This document shows positions 1 to 9,809 of a stretch of DNA of 64,000 nucleotides, piece by piece (positions within the stretch are counted from its first letter, which is position 1; each line of letters opens with the position of its first letter). The notes beneath the pieces were generated by a model that made no database searches, was not told the DNA's origin, and saw nothing but the letters and a program-made list of their open reading frames with translations. Location of the stretch: assembly GCF_014648275.1 (NCBI RefSeq), contig NZ_BMQU01000006.1, positions 62,001-126,000 on the forward strand. The letters are read 5' to 3'. Position numbers and translations under genes: made by a program. This DNA comes from Pseudomonas laurentiana. Lineage in GTDB: Bacteria; Pseudomonadota; Gammaproteobacteria; Pseudomonadales; Pseudomonadaceae.

Positions 1-378
1 TCGGGCATCCTCGCCATTGCCGCGCTGTTGCTGGGTGCGCGTCAGGCGGTCGGTACCGATATCGACGTGCAGGCCCTCGAGGCCTCCCGCGACAACGCCG
101 GGCGCAACGGTATCGCCGATGAGCGGTTCCCGCTGTACCTGCCTGAGCAGATGCCCGCCATGCAGGCCGAGGTACTGGTCGCCAATATCCTCGCCGGCCC
201 ACTGGTTTCACTGGCGCCGCAGCTCTCCAGCCTGGTTCGCCCGGGCGGCCTGCTGGCACTGTCCGGCATTCTCGCCGAGCAAGGCGCAGAGGTCGCTGCC
301 GCCTATGCCAACGACTTCGAGCTGGACCCTATCGTCGAACGCGACGGCTGGGTGCGTATCAGTGGTCGCCGTCGCTAA
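1..378 (+). CDS. prmA: Ribosomal protein L11 methyltransferase (C-terminal part)
   Basis: The window opens inside this gene, so only about the last 125 codons are visible. PrmA uses S-adenosylmethionine to methylate ribosomal protein L11 in the cytoplasm. The visible part begins within the SAM-binding glycine loop ([13 protein letters not shown]), continues through the acidic ribose-binding strand (GTDIDVQAL) and contains the PrmA-type catalytic-loop sequence VANILAGPL near residues 60-68 of the fragment. It ends normally with a TAA at 376-378. The order prmA, zinc-ribbon protein, dusB, fis is typical of pseudomonads and supports the call. The start codon and the N-terminal substrate-recognition domain lie outside the window. 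Confidence 0.93.
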   Translation, partial: SGILAIAALLLGARQAVGTDIDVQALEASRDNAGRNGIADERFPLYLPEQMPAMQAEVLVANILAGPLVSLAPQLSSLVRPGGLLALSGILAEQGAEVAAAYANDFELDPIVERDGWVRISGRRR

Positions 379-418
379 GAGCACCTAAAATGGACGCTTG
401 CACAATTCGGATCGCCGC

Positions 419-1672
419 ATGACCGACAGTTTCGTCACCCAGTGCCCGCATTGCCAGACCAGTTTCCGCGTCAGCCACACTCAGTTGAGTGTGGCCCGTG
501 GAGTGGTTCGCTGCGGCAACTGTCTGCAAGTGTTCAATGCTGCTCGCCAACTGCTTGAACAGCAGGCCGCGAACAAGGCTGCCGCCGAGCAGCCACCCGT
601 GCCGCTCAGCGAACCTGCCGCCACCCCGCCAGCTCCGGCGATCAGCCAGCGGGAATGGCGCGCGGCCGAGCTGGACCTCGACCACCTTGACCTCGATGAA
701 GAACTCGCACGTCTGGAACAGCGCGAGATCCAGCCGATCACCGAACTCAAAGGCCCGGCACGACGCGATACCGGCCTCAGTGCCAGCCGTGACGGTGATG
801 AACCGCCACTGGCCGACGACCTGTTCGGCAACCCGGTGGACGAACCTCCCGTCGACGCGGTAGAAGCGCCTGCCCCACCCCTGGTGGATGAGGCCGCGAC
901 CGACGACGAACCTGCTCAGGGGGAACGTACAGAGCCCTCCCTGTCACTCGATTTCAACGACTTCGATGATGAGCCACGCCGCGAGCGTGATGCCCACCAC
1001 GATGAACACGACCTGACAACCGACCGCCTGTCGGCGCACGAACCACTGGACACCGATGAGGCGCTACCGGCCGAGCAGGAGCGCCAGGAGCCAGGGCTGG
1101 GGGCCATGTCGGGGCGAGCGGCCCGCAAGGAGCCATTGCTCGACCTGGTAGACGACCCGTTGCAACTCGATTGGCAAAAACCACGCAGCTCGTGGGGCCG
1201 CACGCTGCTCTGGAGCCTGTTGATCCTGTTGGCTGCGTCCGGCCTGGCCGCCCAGTACATTGCCTACCACTTCGATGAACTGGCTCGCCAGGACCAGTAC
1301 CGCCCCTGGTTCCAGCAGCTGTGCCCGCAATTGGGCTGCAGCGTGCCGTCAAAAGTCGATATCGCTCGAATAAAGAGCAGCAATCTGGTGGTCCGCAGCC
1401 ACCCGGACTTCACCGGCGCACTGATTGTCGATGCAATCATCTACAACCGGGCACCGTTCTCCCAGCCGTTTCCCTTGCTGGAACTGCGCTTCGCCGACCT
1501 CAATGGTCAACTGATTGCCAGCCGCCGCTTCAAGCCGGCCGAGTACCTGAGTGGCGAATTGGCCGGCAAGGCGGAAATGCCCAGCCAGACGCCTATACAC
1601 ATCGCGCTGGACATCCTTGACCCGGGGCCAAAGGCGGTCAATTACAGCCTGAGTTTCCGCTCGCCCGAGTAA
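419..1672 (+). CDS. Zinc-ribbon membrane protein, DUF3426 family
   Basis: The N-terminus carries an MJ0042-type zinc ribbon with two CxxC knuckles (CPHC and CGNC, residues about 8-32). A long acidic, low-complexity middle (about 60-245) follows, then one transmembrane segment (about residues 262-282, LLWSLLILLAASGLAAQY) and a C-terminal DUF3426 domain that should lie in the periplasm. The ATG at 419 was chosen because the zinc ribbon starts right after it; an in-frame TTG at 398 would add seven residues. The function is unknown. It sits between prmA and dusB-fis, as in other pseudomonads. The domain order suggests a membrane-tethered cytoplasmic metal-binding module joined to a periplasmic domain. 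Confidence 0.85.
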   Translation: MTDSFVTQCPHCQTSFRVSHTQLSVARGVVRCGNCLQVFNAARQLLEQQAANKAAAEQPPVPLSEPAATPPAPAISQREWRAAELDLDHLDLDEELARLEQREIQPITELKGPARRDTGLSASRDGDEPPLADDLFGNPVDEPPVDAVEAPAPPLVDEAATDDEPAQGERTEPSLSLDFNDFDDEPRRERDAHHDEHDLTTDRLSAHEPLDTDEALPAEQERQEPGLGAMSGRAARKEPLLDLVDDPLQLDWQKPRSSWGRTLLWSLLILLAASGLAAQYIAYHFDELARQDQYRPWFQQLCPQLGCSVPSKVDIARIKSSNLVVRSHPDFTGALIVDAIIYNRAPFSQPFPLLELRFADLNGQLIASRRFKPAEYLSGELAGKAEMPSQTPIHIALDILDPGPKAVNYSLSFRSPE

Positions 1673-1683
1673 TTGCGGGCCTC

Positions 1684-1703
1684 GGCGCCACATTCGTGGC
1701 GCC
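1684..1703 (+). terminator. Hairpin downstream of the DUF3426 gene
   Basis: A perfect 8-bp inverted repeat (GGCGCCAC / GTGGCGCC) with an ATTC loop starts 11 bases after the stop codon. No clear T-run follows, so it may be a weak terminator or a 3'-end stabilising hairpin. The remaining ~140 bases to dusB should hold the dusB-fis promoter, but I could not assign its boxes. Confidence 0.55.
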
Positions 1704-1846
1704 AGCAGAGCCCTCGTAACCGGTCGGAATAAGCCTATAGCTGTTCAGATTTTATCCAAATCGACCTTTATCCAGTCATCGAGAGCGGGTATCATGCGAT
1801 CCCTTTTTCGAACTCCAATGATCCGGCCCCACAACAGGGAACTCCT

Positions 1847-2860
1847 ATGTCGGCGGTACGCATCGGCCCCTACACACTGCAGAACGCCTTGATCCTCGCG
1901 CCGATGGCCGGGGTGACGGACCAGCCATTTCGTCAGCTCTGCCGACGCATGGGCGCCGGGCTTGTGGTCTCGGAAATGGTCAGCAGCGACATGAGCCTGT
2001 GGAACAGCCGCAAGTCGCGTCTGCGCATGATCCATGAAGGTGATCCCGAGCCACGCTCGGTACAGATCGCCGGTGGCGACGCACAGATGCTGGCGGCAGC
2101 GGCCCGGGCCAATGTCGAGTTTGGCGCCCAGATCATCGATATCAACATGGGTTGCCCGGCGAAAAAAGTCTGCAACAAAGCGGCAGGCTCTGCTTTATTG
2201 AGAGATGAAGCCTTGGTCAGCGAAATCCTCCATGCGGTGGTTGCCGCAGTGGACGTACCTGTCACCCTGAAAATCCGCACGGGCTGGGACCGCGCGAACA
2301 AGAACGGCCTGACCGTGGCGAAAATCGCCGAACAGGCCGGCATCCAGGCGCTGGCGGTCCATGGACGCACCCGCGCCGACCTGTATACCGGCGAAGCCGA
2401 ATACGACACCATCGCGGCAATCAAGCAGGCGGTGTCGATACCGGTTTTTGCCAACGGCGATATCACCTCGCCAGAAAAGGCCCGTGTCGTGTTGAACGCC
2501 ACCGGAGCCGACGGCCTGTTGATTGGCCGGGCTGCTCAAGGGCGGCCATGGATCTTTCGCGAGATCGAGCATTACCTGCGCACCGGCGAAACCTTGCCGG
2601 CACCGCAGTTGGAGGAAGTGGAACGAATTCTGCTGGAACACCTGGCCGCGCTGCACGCCTTCTATGGGGATGTGATGGGCGTACGCATTGCCCGCAAGCA
2701 TGTCGGCTGGTATCTGGCAACGCTGCCGGGCGCCAAGGAGTTTCGCGCCCAGTTCAATCGTTTGGACGATACGCAAGCGCAGTGCGCCCACGTTCACGCG
2801 TTTTTCCGTGAACGTGAACAAAGCCTTGAGACAGAGGACGGACAAGGGGTGGCCGCATGA
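1847..2860 (+). CDS. dusB: tRNA-dihydrouridine synthase B
   Basis: This FMN-dependent enzyme reduces specific uridines in the tRNA D-loop to dihydrouridine using NADPH. The 337-residue length fits the family. Visible marks are the N-terminal TIM-barrel start ([13 protein letters not shown]), the segment [20 protein letters not shown] with the catalytic cysteine (KKVC), the KIRTGW strand, and the FMN phosphate-binding segments VHGRTR and NGDI / [15 protein letters not shown]. The stop codon overlaps the fis start (ATGA), so the two genes are co-transcribed and probably translationally coupled, as in gamma-proteobacteria generally. The subfamily call rests on this linkage to fis. Confidence 0.97.
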   Translation: MSAVRIGPYTLQNALILAPMAGVTDQPFRQLCRRMGAGLVVSEMVSSDMSLWNSRKSRLRMIHEGDPEPRSVQIAGGDAQMLAAAARANVEFGAQIIDINMGCPAKKVCNKAAGSALLRDEALVSEILHAVVAAVDVPVTLKIRTGWDRANKNGLTVAKIAEQAGIQALAVHGRTRADLYTGEAEYDTIAAIKQAVSIPVFANGDITSPEKARVVLNATGADGLLIGRAAQGRPWIFREIEHYLRTGETLPAPQLEEVERILLEHLAALHAFYGDVMGVRIARKHVGWYLATLPGAKEFRAQFNRLDDTQAQCAHVHAFFREREQSLETEDGQGVAA

Positions 2861-3177
2861 CGATGATGACCGAGACTTTAGTGAGTGGAACAACGCCCGT
2901 GAGCGACAACGTCAACCTGAAACAGCACCTCAACACCCCGAGCGAAGAGGGCCAGACCCTTCGCGGGAGCGTGGAGAAGGCGCTGCACAACTATTTTGCG
3001 CACCTTGAGGGTGCTGCCGTCACGGACGTGTACAACCTGGTGCTCTCGGAAGTCGAAGCGCCGTTGCTCGAAAGCGTGATGAACTACGTCAAGGGCAACC
3101 AGACCAAAGCCAGCGAACTGCTCGGGCTCAACCGTGGCACGCTGCGCAAGAAACTCAAGCAGTACGATTTGCTCTAA
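2857..3177 (+). CDS. fis: DNA-binding protein Fis
   Basis: Fis is a small nucleoid-associated protein that bends DNA and adjusts transcription of rRNA and many other genes with growth rate. The product is 106 residues, close to the usual pseudomonad length, with an unstructured N-terminus, the dimerising helices (about residues 40-80, [14 protein letters not shown]) and the highly conserved C-terminal helix-turn-helix ([20 protein letters not shown]). It overlaps dusB by four bases, and an intrinsic terminator follows 17 bases after its stop. Several in-frame ATGs lie near the start; the first was kept because it overlaps the dusB stop. Confidence 0.97.
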   Translation: MTMMTETLVSGTTPVSDNVNLKQHLNTPSEEGQTLRGSVEKALHNYFAHLEGAAVTDVYNLVLSEVEAPLLESVMNYVKGNQTKASELLGLNRGTLRKKLKQYDLL

Positions 3178-3194
3178 ACATGAATCCAAACCAG

Positions 3195-3230
3195 AAAAGG
3201 CGGCTCCCATTCGATGAGGTCGCCTTTTTT
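3195..3230 (+). terminator. Intrinsic terminator after dusB-fis
   Basis: The arms AAAAGGCG and CGCCTTTT enclose an 18-base loop, and the hairpin runs into a T-tract ending at 3230. It lies just after fis and before purH, so purH must have its own promoter or rely on readthrough. Confidence 0.8.
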
Positions 3231-3259
3231 GCTGAAACCACCGCGTTATGGAATCTGAA

Positions 3260-4861
3260 ATGACCGACCAGACCACCCGCCTGCCGATCCGCCGCGCCTT
3301 GATCAGCGTTTCCGACAAGACCGGGATCCTTGAATTCGCCCGTGAACTGGAACAGCTCGGTGTCGAGATCCTGTCCACCGGCGGCACCTTCAAGCTGCTC
3401 CGGGACAACGGCGTTGCCGCAGTCGAAGTCGCCGACTACACCGGCTTCGCTGAAATGATGGACGGCCGGGTCAAGACCCTGCACCCGAAAATCCACGGCG
3501 GTATCCTCGGTCGTCGCGGTACCGACGATGCGATCATGGAACAGCACGGGATCAAGCCGATCGATCTGGTCGCGGTCAACCTCTACCCCTTCGAAGCCAC
3601 CATCTCCAAGCCAGGCTGCGACCTGCCGACCGCTATCGAGAACATCGACATCGGCGGCCCGACCATGGTGCGTTCGGCGGCCAAGAACCACAAAGACGTT
3701 GCCATCGTGGTTAACGCCAGCGACTACGCCAGCGTCCTGGAAAACCTCAAGGCCGGTGGCCTGACCTACGCTCAGCGCTTCGACCTGATGCTCAAGGCCT
3801 TCGAGCACACTGCTGCCTACGACGGCATGATCGCCAACTACATGGGCACCATCGACCAGTCGGCGCAGACCCTGACCACTGAAGACCGCAGCGAATTCCC
3901 GCGCACCTTCAACAGCCAGTTCGTCAAAGCCCAGGAAATGCGCTACGGCGAGAACCCGCACCAGAGCGCGGCGTTCTATGTTGAAGCCAAGCCTGCCGAA
4001 GCCAGCATCGCGACGGCCGTACAACTGCAAGGCAAAGAGCTGTCGTACAACAACGTGGCCGACACCGACGCCGCACTGGAGTGCGTGAAGAGCTTCGTCA
4101 AGCCGGCCTGCGTCATCGTCAAGCACGCCAACCCGTGCGGCGTGGCTGTCAGCCCTGAGGGTGGCATTCGCCAAGCCTACGAACTGGCCTATGCCACCGA
4201 CACCGAATCGGCCTTCGGCGGTATCATCGCCTTCAACCGCGAGCTGGACGGCGAAACCGCCAAAGCGATCGTCGAGCGCCAGTTCGTCGAAGTGATCATC
4301 GCCCCGAGCGTCAGCGATGAAGCCCGTGCCGTGGTTGCAGCCAAAGCCAACGTACGCCTGCTGACCTGCGGCGAGTGGCCTGCCGAGCGCGCCGCTGCCT
4401 GGGACTACAAGCGCGTCAATGGCGGCCTGCTGGTGCAGAGCCGCGACAATGGCATGATCTCGGCCAACGACCTGAAAGTCGTGACCAAGCGCGCACCGAC
4501 CGAACAGGAAATCAACGACCTGATCTTCGCCTGGAAAGTGGCCAAGTTCGTCAAATCCAACGCGATCGTCTACGCCAAGAACCGTCAGACCATCGGTGTC
4601 GGCGCGGGCCAGATGAGCCGGGTCAACTCCGCGCGCATTGCCGCGATCAAGGCTGAACACGCTGGCCTGCAGGTGCAGGGCGCAGTCATGGCGTCGGATG
4701 CATTCTTCCCGTTCCGTGACGGCATCGATAATGCAGCTAAAGTGGGTATCACTGCAGTGATCCAGCCAGGCGGTTCGATGCGCGATGCAGAAGTCATTGC
4801 TGCCGCTGACGAAGCGGGCATTGCGATGGTCTTCACCGGCATGCGTCACTTCCGCCACTAA
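3260..4861 (+). CDS. purH: Bifunctional AICAR transformylase / IMP cyclohydrolase
   Basis: PurH catalyses the last two steps of de novo IMP synthesis: formylation of AICAR with 10-formyl-tetrahydrofolate, then ring closure. The N-terminal MGS-like cyclohydrolase domain (about residues 1-150) shows SVSDKTGI and [15 protein letters not shown]. The larger transformylase domain contains KHANPCG, which includes the catalytic Lys-His pair, and ends with the typical [10 protein letters not shown]. The ATG at 3260 was preferred over the in-frame ATG at 3248 because a GGAA motif lies six bases before it and family members begin with this short lead. The product is 533 residues. purD follows after 123 bases. 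Confidence 0.97.
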   Translation: MTDQTTRLPIRRALISVSDKTGILEFARELEQLGVEILSTGGTFKLLRDNGVAAVEVADYTGFAEMMDGRVKTLHPKIHGGILGRRGTDDAIMEQHGIKPIDLVAVNLYPFEATISKPGCDLPTAIENIDIGGPTMVRSAAKNHKDVAIVVNASDYASVLENLKAGGLTYAQRFDLMLKAFEHTAAYDGMIANYMGTIDQSAQTLTTEDRSEFPRTFNSQFVKAQEMRYGENPHQSAAFYVEAKPAEASIATAVQLQGKELSYNNVADTDAALECVKSFVKPACVIVKHANPCGVAVSPEGGIRQAYELAYATDTESAFGGIIAFNRELDGETAKAIVERQFVEVIIAPSVSDEARAVVAAKANVRLLTCGEWPAERAAAWDYKRVNGGLLVQSRDNGMISANDLKVVTKRAPTEQEINDLIFAWKVAKFVKSNAIVYAKNRQTIGVGAGQMSRVNSARIAAIKAEHAGLQVQGAVMASDAFFPFRDGIDNAAKVGITAVIQPGGSMRDAEVIAAADEAGIAMVFTGMRHFRH

Positions 4862-4868
4862 GCGCGAA

Positions 4869-4947
4869 GGAGCCGGCCTTGCCAGCGATGCAGGCAGCGC
4901 GCAGTTTTCAGGACTGCTCCGCGCCCATCGCCGACAACGCCGGCTCC
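4869..4947. repeat. Inverted pair of REP-like elements between purH and purD
   Basis: GGAGCCGGC at 4869-4877 is the exact reverse complement of GCCGGCTCC at 4939-4947. The similarity extends inward: GGAGCCGGCCTTGCCAGCGATG on the left matches, with three changes, the reverse complement of the right end. This is the head-to-head arrangement of two Pseudomonas REP sequences (BIME-like), placed inside the presumed purH-purD transcript, where it could limit 3' decay. Confidence 0.6.
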
Positions 4948-4984
4948 CGCAGTTTTCCAGAATTAGCGTCATCGAGGTTTTGAC

Positions 4985-6280
4985 ATGAAGGTTTTGATTA
5001 TTGGCAGCGGCGGTCGTGAACACGCCCTGGCCTGGAAAGTTGCCCAGGACCCACGCGTCGAGAAAGTCTTCGTCGCCCCAGGCAACGCCGGCACCGCTAC
5101 CGAAGCCAAGTGCGAGAACGTCGCCATTGACGTCACTGCACTGGAACAGTTGGCCGATTTCGCCGAGAAAAACGTTGCCCTGACCATCGTCGGCCCGGAA
5201 GGCCCGCTGGTTGCTGGCGTCGTCGACCTGTTCCGCAGCCGCGGACTGGACTGCTTTGGCCCAACCAAAGGTGCCGCCCAGCTGGAGGGCTCCAAAGCCT
5301 TCACCAAGGACTTCCTGGCACGCCACAAGATCCCGACCGCCGATTATCAGAACTTCACTGAAATCGAGCCGGCACTGGCTTACCTGCGCGAAAAAGGCGC
5401 ACCGATCGTGATCAAGGCCGACGGCCTGGCTGCTGGCAAGGGCGTGATCGTAGCCATGACCCTGGCAGAAGCCGAAGATGCCGTACGCGACATGCTTGCC
5501 GGTAACGCCTTCGGTGAGGCCGGCTCGCGCGTGGTTATCGAGGAGTTCCTCGATGGCGAAGAAGCCAGCTTCATCGTCATGGTCGACGGCCAGAACGTAC
5601 TGCCGATGGCCACCAGCCAGGACCACAAGCGCGTTGGCGACGGCGACACCGGCCCGAACACCGGTGGCATGGGCGCCTACTCGCCAGCACCGGTCGTAAC
5701 CGCCGACGTGCATCAGCGGGTCATGGACCAAGTGATCTGGCCGACCGTGCGCGGCATGGCCGAGGAAGGCAATGTCTACACCGGCTTCCTCTATGCGGGC
5801 CTGATGATCGACAAAGCGGGCAACCCGAAAGTCATCGAGTTCAACTGCCGTTTCGGTGACCCGGAAACCCAGCCCGTCATGCTGCGCCTGGAATCGAGCC
5901 TGGTACTGCTGATCGAAGCCGCATTCGCCAAGGCGCTGGACAAGGTCGAAGCACAGTGGAACCCACAACCAAGCCTGGGCGTGGTCCTGGCCGCTGGCGG
6001 CTACCCTGGCGACTACACCAAGGGTGCGCCGATCCACGGCCTGGAAGCGGCTGCCCAACTGACCGGCAAGGTGTTCCACGCGGGTACCGCACTCAAGGAT
6101 GGCGCAATCGTCGCCACCGGCGGTCGTGTACTCTGTGCAACCGCTCTGGGTGAAACCGTTGAAGCCGCGCAGCAGCAAGCGTACCGCCTGGCCCGTGAAA
6201 TCAACTGGGAAGGCAGCTTCTACCGCAACGACATTGGCTACCGTGCCATTGCCCGTGAGCGCGGTGAACATCAGCAGTAA
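4985..6280 (+). CDS. purD: Phosphoribosylamine-glycine ligase (GAR synthetase)
   Basis: PurD joins phosphoribosylamine and glycine using ATP, the second step of purine synthesis. The 431-residue protein has the N-terminal domain start MKVLIIGSGGREHALAWK with its glycine-rich phosphate loop, the ATP-grasp core (IVIKADGLAAGKGVIV at about residues 139-154, then VVIEEFLDGEEASF), the metal-binding region with GPNTGGMGAYSPAP, and EFNCRFGDPETQ. All expected signatures are intact. purH lies upstream with a REP pair between them, and retS downstream after a terminator-like hairpin. The purH-purD-retS order matches P. aeruginosa. Confidence 0.97.
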   Translation: MKVLIIGSGGREHALAWKVAQDPRVEKVFVAPGNAGTATEAKCENVAIDVTALEQLADFAEKNVALTIVGPEGPLVAGVVDLFRSRGLDCFGPTKGAAQLEGSKAFTKDFLARHKIPTADYQNFTEIEPALAYLREKGAPIVIKADGLAAGKGVIVAMTLAEAEDAVRDMLAGNAFGEAGSRVVIEEFLDGEEASFIVMVDGQNVLPMATSQDHKRVGDGDTGPNTGGMGAYSPAPVVTADVHQRVMDQVIWPTVRGMAEEGNVYTGFLYAGLMIDKAGNPKVIEFNCRFGDPETQPVMLRLESSLVLLIEAAFAKALDKVEAQWNPQPSLGVVLAAGGYPGDYTKGAPIHGLEAAAQLTGKVFHAGTALKDGAIVATGGRVLCATALGETVEAAQQQAYRLAREINWEGSFYRNDIGYRAIARERGEHQQ

Positions 6281-6320
6281 AGCAACACCACGGGTACGCC
6301 TGGCGTGCCCGACCAGACGA

Positions 6321-6341
6321 CAAGGCCCCGCGTGGGCCTTG
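6321..6341 (+). terminator. Terminator-like hairpin after purD
   Basis: CAAGGCCC and GGGCCTTG form an 8-bp stem with a 5-base CGCGT loop, 40 bases after the purD stop. Only a weak T-rich tail (CCTTCGTCT) follows. It separates the purine genes from retS. Confidence 0.6.
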
Positions 6342-6404
6342 CCTTCGTCTCGGCGCGCCGCGCATAGTGGTACCCCGGCATTCAGCTAAGGAAGGGATTT
6401 CGTC

Positions 6405-9188
6405 GTGCGTCGGCTCAGGATTGCCATTGGCCTCACCGTCAGCCTGCTGACCCTGTTCTGCCTGTTTCCGGCGTCTGCCGACCATGGCGGTGGCTGGGCT
6501 GTTTTGCTTGACGAGCAAGCCAACCTGCAACTGAGCGATGTACGCTCCGAACGTTACCGAAACCAGTTCAGCCCTATCCAGCTCAGCCAACTCAACGCTG
6601 CCGCCCCCAATCACGCATTGTGGTTGCACTATCGACTCCCCCCGGGCGAGAACGAACAACTGTTGCGTGTCTTCGCCCCGGACCTTTCCAGCCTTGATCT
6701 GTATGTGCTGGATAGCAACGTGCTGCTCAGGCAGTCACTCAATGGCCGTGTCGGCGACACCAGCGAGCCCGTGCTGCGTAGCAGTGACCACTTGTTACGG
6801 CTGCCCAACAGCACGAAGCCACTGGATGTCTATCTACGATTGGTGTCCGATCACCAGTTGCGCCCCGACATTAGCCTGCAACCGGCCGCCGAGGCCGCCG
6901 CCGACCAGCGTGAAGCCGTAATGTTCGGCCTGCTGTTCGGCTGCATCGGCATGCTGATACTGCACAACCTTGCCCGTTTTGCCTATTCGCGCTCGACCAC
7001 CAGCCTGGCGCTGGCTGCGTACCAGGGCCTGATGCTGTTCAGCGCACTGATCCTGCTGAACCTCGGTAGCCCCTGGATCAACCTCTGGCACTCCGCCCAA
7101 ACCCCTGCGGCGTACCTGACAGCGTTGCTGGCAACGCTGTGCGGCCTGGTCTTTACCGCACGCTTTTTCAATGGCTTCGATCAGCCCCGCCTGACGCGCC
7201 TGCTGCAGGCAGACATGCTCTTGATCAGCCTCTGCGGCCTGGTGCTGCTGTTTGTCGATACCCTGCCGCTGAACCTGATGACCTACGCCCTGATGGCGTT
7301 GGGCAGCCTGAGCATGCTGTTGGTGGCCAGCCATCACTGCTACAAGGGCTATGCGCCAGCCAGGCTGCTCACCCTGGCCATGCTGGTGTTCAACATCGGC
7401 TGCCTGGTCGTGCTCCCGGCCTTGCTGGTGCTCACACGCACACCGACCCAATGGTTACTGTTCATCCTGCTCGGTCTGACCGCACTCAGCGGCTTGCTGC
7501 TGAACCTGGCCGTCAGTGAACGCTTGCGCACCATCAGAGAAGCGCGCTTCAGTGCCAGCCGGGCATTGGCTGCAAGCAATGCCGAGGTCAATGCCAAGGC
7601 CGAGTTTCTCGCCAGGATCAGCCATGAAATCCGCACGCCCATGAACGGTGTGCTGGGCATGACAGAACTGCTGCTGGGTACTCCGCTGTCCGTCAAACAG
7701 CGTGACTATGTACAAACTATTCATAGCGCCGGTAACGAGCTGCTTACCCTGATCAACGAGATCCTCGACATCTCCAAGCTGGAGTCCGGGCAGATCGAAC
7801 TCGACGACGTGCAGTTCGACCTCAATGCCCTGATCGAAGACTGCCTGGGTATCTTCCGGGCCAAGGCCGAGCAACAGAATGTCGAGTTGATCAGTTTCAC
7901 CCAACCACAAGTCCCACGGGTTATCAGTGGTGACCCGACACGCCTGCGCCAGGCTCTGCTGGGTCTGTTGGAAAACGCGCTGAAGACCGTCGATCAAGGC
8001 GAAATCCTGTTGGTGGTAGCCCTGGATCAACGCACTGATGCCCCACGCTTGCGCATCGCCGTTCAGGACAGCGGCCAGCCGATGTCCGACAGCGATCGCG
8101 ATACCTTGCTGCAAGCCGAACTGAACAGCCGGCACTACCTCTCTGAAAGCAAGCTGGGCGGGCATCTGGGCCTGGTGATCGCCAAGCAGTTGATCACCCT
8201 GATGCACGGCGAGTTCGGGATCAAGACCAGCCCCAATCAGGGCAACACCCTCTGGATAACCCTGCCGCTGGACCCGCAACGCCTGGAGCAACCTGCCGCC
8301 GACCTGGATGGCCCTTTGCGTGACGCTCGCGTACTGGTAGTGGACGACAACGACACCTGCCGAAAGGTGCTGGTACAGCAGTGCAGTGCCTGGGGCATGA
8401 ACGTCAGCGCCGTACCCTCGGGCAAGGAGGCGCTGGCCCTGCTGCGTACCAAGGCCCATCTGCGGGACTACTTCGATGCGGTACTGCTCGACCAGAACAT
8501 GCCGGGGATGACCGGCATGCAGTTGGCCGCGAAGATCAAGGAAGACCCGAGCCTGAACCACGACATCCTGCTGATCATGCTCACCGGCATCAGCAACGCG
8601 CCGAGCAAGATCATTGCGCGCAACGCCGGGGTAAAGCGGATCCTGGCCAAGCCCGTGGCCGGCTATACCCTCAAGACGACCCTGGCCGAAGAGCTCAGCC
8701 AGCGAACCAAGGGACCGCACCTGCCCCCCATCGCAGCGCTTTCCCAGCAGCCACTGAAGTTACCCAACGACTTCCGCATTCTGGTCGCCGAAGACAACAG
8801 CATTTCGACCAAGGTCATTCGCGGCATGCTGGGCAAGCTCAACCTGGAGCCTGACACGGCCAGCAACGGTGAAGAGGCCCTGTCGGCAATGAAAGCACAG
8901 CGCTATGACCTGGTCCTGATGGATTGCGAAATGCCCGTGCTGGACGGCTTTTCCGCCACGCAACAACTGCGCGCCTGGGAAGCCAACACCCAACGCAAGC
9001 GCACGCCCGTGGTAGCCCTGACCGCGCATATACTTGCCGAACACAAAGAGCGCGCACGCCTGGCCGGCATGGACGGACATATGGCCAAGCCCGTTGAGCT
9101 GTCACAACTGCGCGAACTGATCGAACACTGGGTGGTTCGTCGAGAACAAGAGGCCAGCCAGACGACAGGCACTGATACACTCCTTTGA
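6405..9188 (+). CDS. retS: Hybrid sensor kinase RetS
   Basis: RetS is the inner-membrane hybrid kinase that, in P. aeruginosa, binds GacS and blocks its signalling, lowering the sRNAs that titrate RsmA/RsmE. The 927-residue product has a signal sequence (about 1-25), a periplasmic 7TMR-DISMED2 sensor domain (about 30-160), seven transmembrane helices (about 175-370), a HisKA domain with phospho-acceptor His407 (SHEIRTPMNGVLGM), a HATPase domain (LLENALKT, DSGQP) and two receiver domains with Asp696 (LLDQNMPG) and Asp840 (LMDCEMP). As I recall the P. aeruginosa numbering, these three sites sit at a constant offset of 17-18 residues. The start is GTG, with AAGGAAGG about eight bases before it. 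The position after purH-purD supports the name strongly. Confidence 0.94.
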   Translation: MRRLRIAIGLTVSLLTLFCLFPASADHGGGWAVLLDEQANLQLSDVRSERYRNQFSPIQLSQLNAAAPNHALWLHYRLPPGENEQLLRVFAPDLSSLDLYVLDSNVLLRQSLNGRVGDTSEPVLRSSDHLLRLPNSTKPLDVYLRLVSDHQLRPDISLQPAAEAAADQREAVMFGLLFGCIGMLILHNLARFAYSRSTTSLALAAYQGLMLFSALILLNLGSPWINLWHSAQTPAAYLTALLATLCGLVFTARFFNGFDQPRLTRLLQADMLLISLCGLVLLFVDTLPLNLMTYALMALGSLSMLLVASHHCYKGYAPARLLTLAMLVFNIGCLVVLPALLVLTRTPTQWLLFILLGLTALSGLLLNLAVSERLRTIREARFSASRALAASNAEVNAKAEFLARISHEIRTPMNGVLGMTELLLGTPLSVKQRDYVQTIHSAGNELLTLINEILDISKLESGQIELDDVQFDLNALIEDCLGIFRAKAEQQNVELISFTQPQVPRVISGDPTRLRQALLGLLENALKTVDQGEILLVVALDQRTDAPRLRIAVQDSGQPMSDSDRDTLLQAELNSRHYLSESKLGGHLGLVIAKQLITLMHGEFGIKTSPNQGNTLWITLPLDPQRLEQPAADLDGPLRDARVLVVDDNDTCRKVLVQQCSAWGMNVSAVPSGKEALALLRTKAHLRDYFDAVLLDQNMPGMTGMQLAAKIKEDPSLNHDILLIMLTGISNAPSKIIARNAGVKRILAKPVAGYTLKTTLAEELSQRTKGPHLPPIAALSQQPLKLPNDFRILVAEDNSISTKVIRGMLGKLNLEPDTASNGEEALSAMKAQRYDLVLMDCEMPVLDGFSATQQLRAWEANTQRKRTPVVALTAHILAEHKERARLAGMDGHMAKPVELSQLRELIEHWVVRREQEASQTTGTDTLL

Positions 9189-9212
9189 GTCCATCTGCCG
9201 CGAGCCCATGCC

Positions 9213-9809
9213 ATGCTTCATGAGTTGTTCAGTGTCTACCTGAAAATGCTCGTGCTCTACAGCCCGTTCTTTGTTCTGTCCTGCTTCATCAGCCTGACAC
9301 GTGGTTACTCCAGCAAGGAGCGCAAGCACCTGGCCTGGAAAGTCGCCATTGGCGTGCTCGTCTCCAGCGTTCTGCTGTACCTGTTTGGACGGGCGATCTT
9401 TGGCATTTTCGGCATCACCGCCGACGCCTTCCGCATCGGTGCGGGCAGTGTGCTATTCATCTCCGCACTAGGCATGGCACAGGGCAAGTCTGCGGTGCAA
9501 ACCGACAACGTGAATCAAGACGTCACCATCGTGCCACTGACCATCCCGCTGACGGTCGGCCCCGGTACCATCGGTGCGTTGCTGGTGATGGGGGTTGGCC
9601 AACCGCACTGGGACGACAAGCTGCTGGCCATCATCAGTATCGCTGCGGCCAGCCTCACGGTCGGCCTGGTACTGTACCTGTCCAACCGCATCGAACGCCT
9701 GCTCGGCGACCAGGGCTTGCAGATCGTCAGCCGGTTGATGGGGCTGTTCGTCTGTGCCCTGGCGGCGCAAATCATCTTTACCGGGATAAAAGGCTACCTT
9801 CTCCCTTAG
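9213..9809 (+). CDS. MarC-family integral membrane protein
   Basis: A 198-residue, very hydrophobic protein with about six transmembrane helices. It carries the MarC/UPF0056 signatures: the first helix with FFVLSCFISLTRGYSSKER, a middle helix with FRIGAGSVLFISALGMAQG, and the conserved VPLTIPLTVGPGTIGALLVMG segment. The family was once linked to multiple antibiotic resistance in E. coli, a link later withdrawn, and its transport substrate is unknown. It starts 24 bases after retS in the same direction, so it could be co-transcribed. Its stop overlaps by four bases with the stop of the convergent unknown gene at 9806, with no terminator between them. Confidence 0.88.
   Translation: MLHELFSVYLKMLVLYSPFFVLSCFISLTRGYSSKERKHLAWKVAIGVLVSSVLLYLFGRAIFGIFGITADAFRIGAGSVLFISALGMAQGKSAVQTDNVNQDVTIVPLTIPLTVGPGTIGALLVMGVGQPHWDDKLLAIISIAAASLTVGLVLYLSNRIERLLGDQGLQIVSRLMGLFVCALAAQIIFTGIKGYLLP

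Noticed and set aside
3155-6271. Open frame of over 1,000 codons on the minus strand across purH and purD
   Set aside because: It lies antisense to two textbook genes, has no family signature and no ribosome binding site. Long antisense frames are common in GC-rich genomes.
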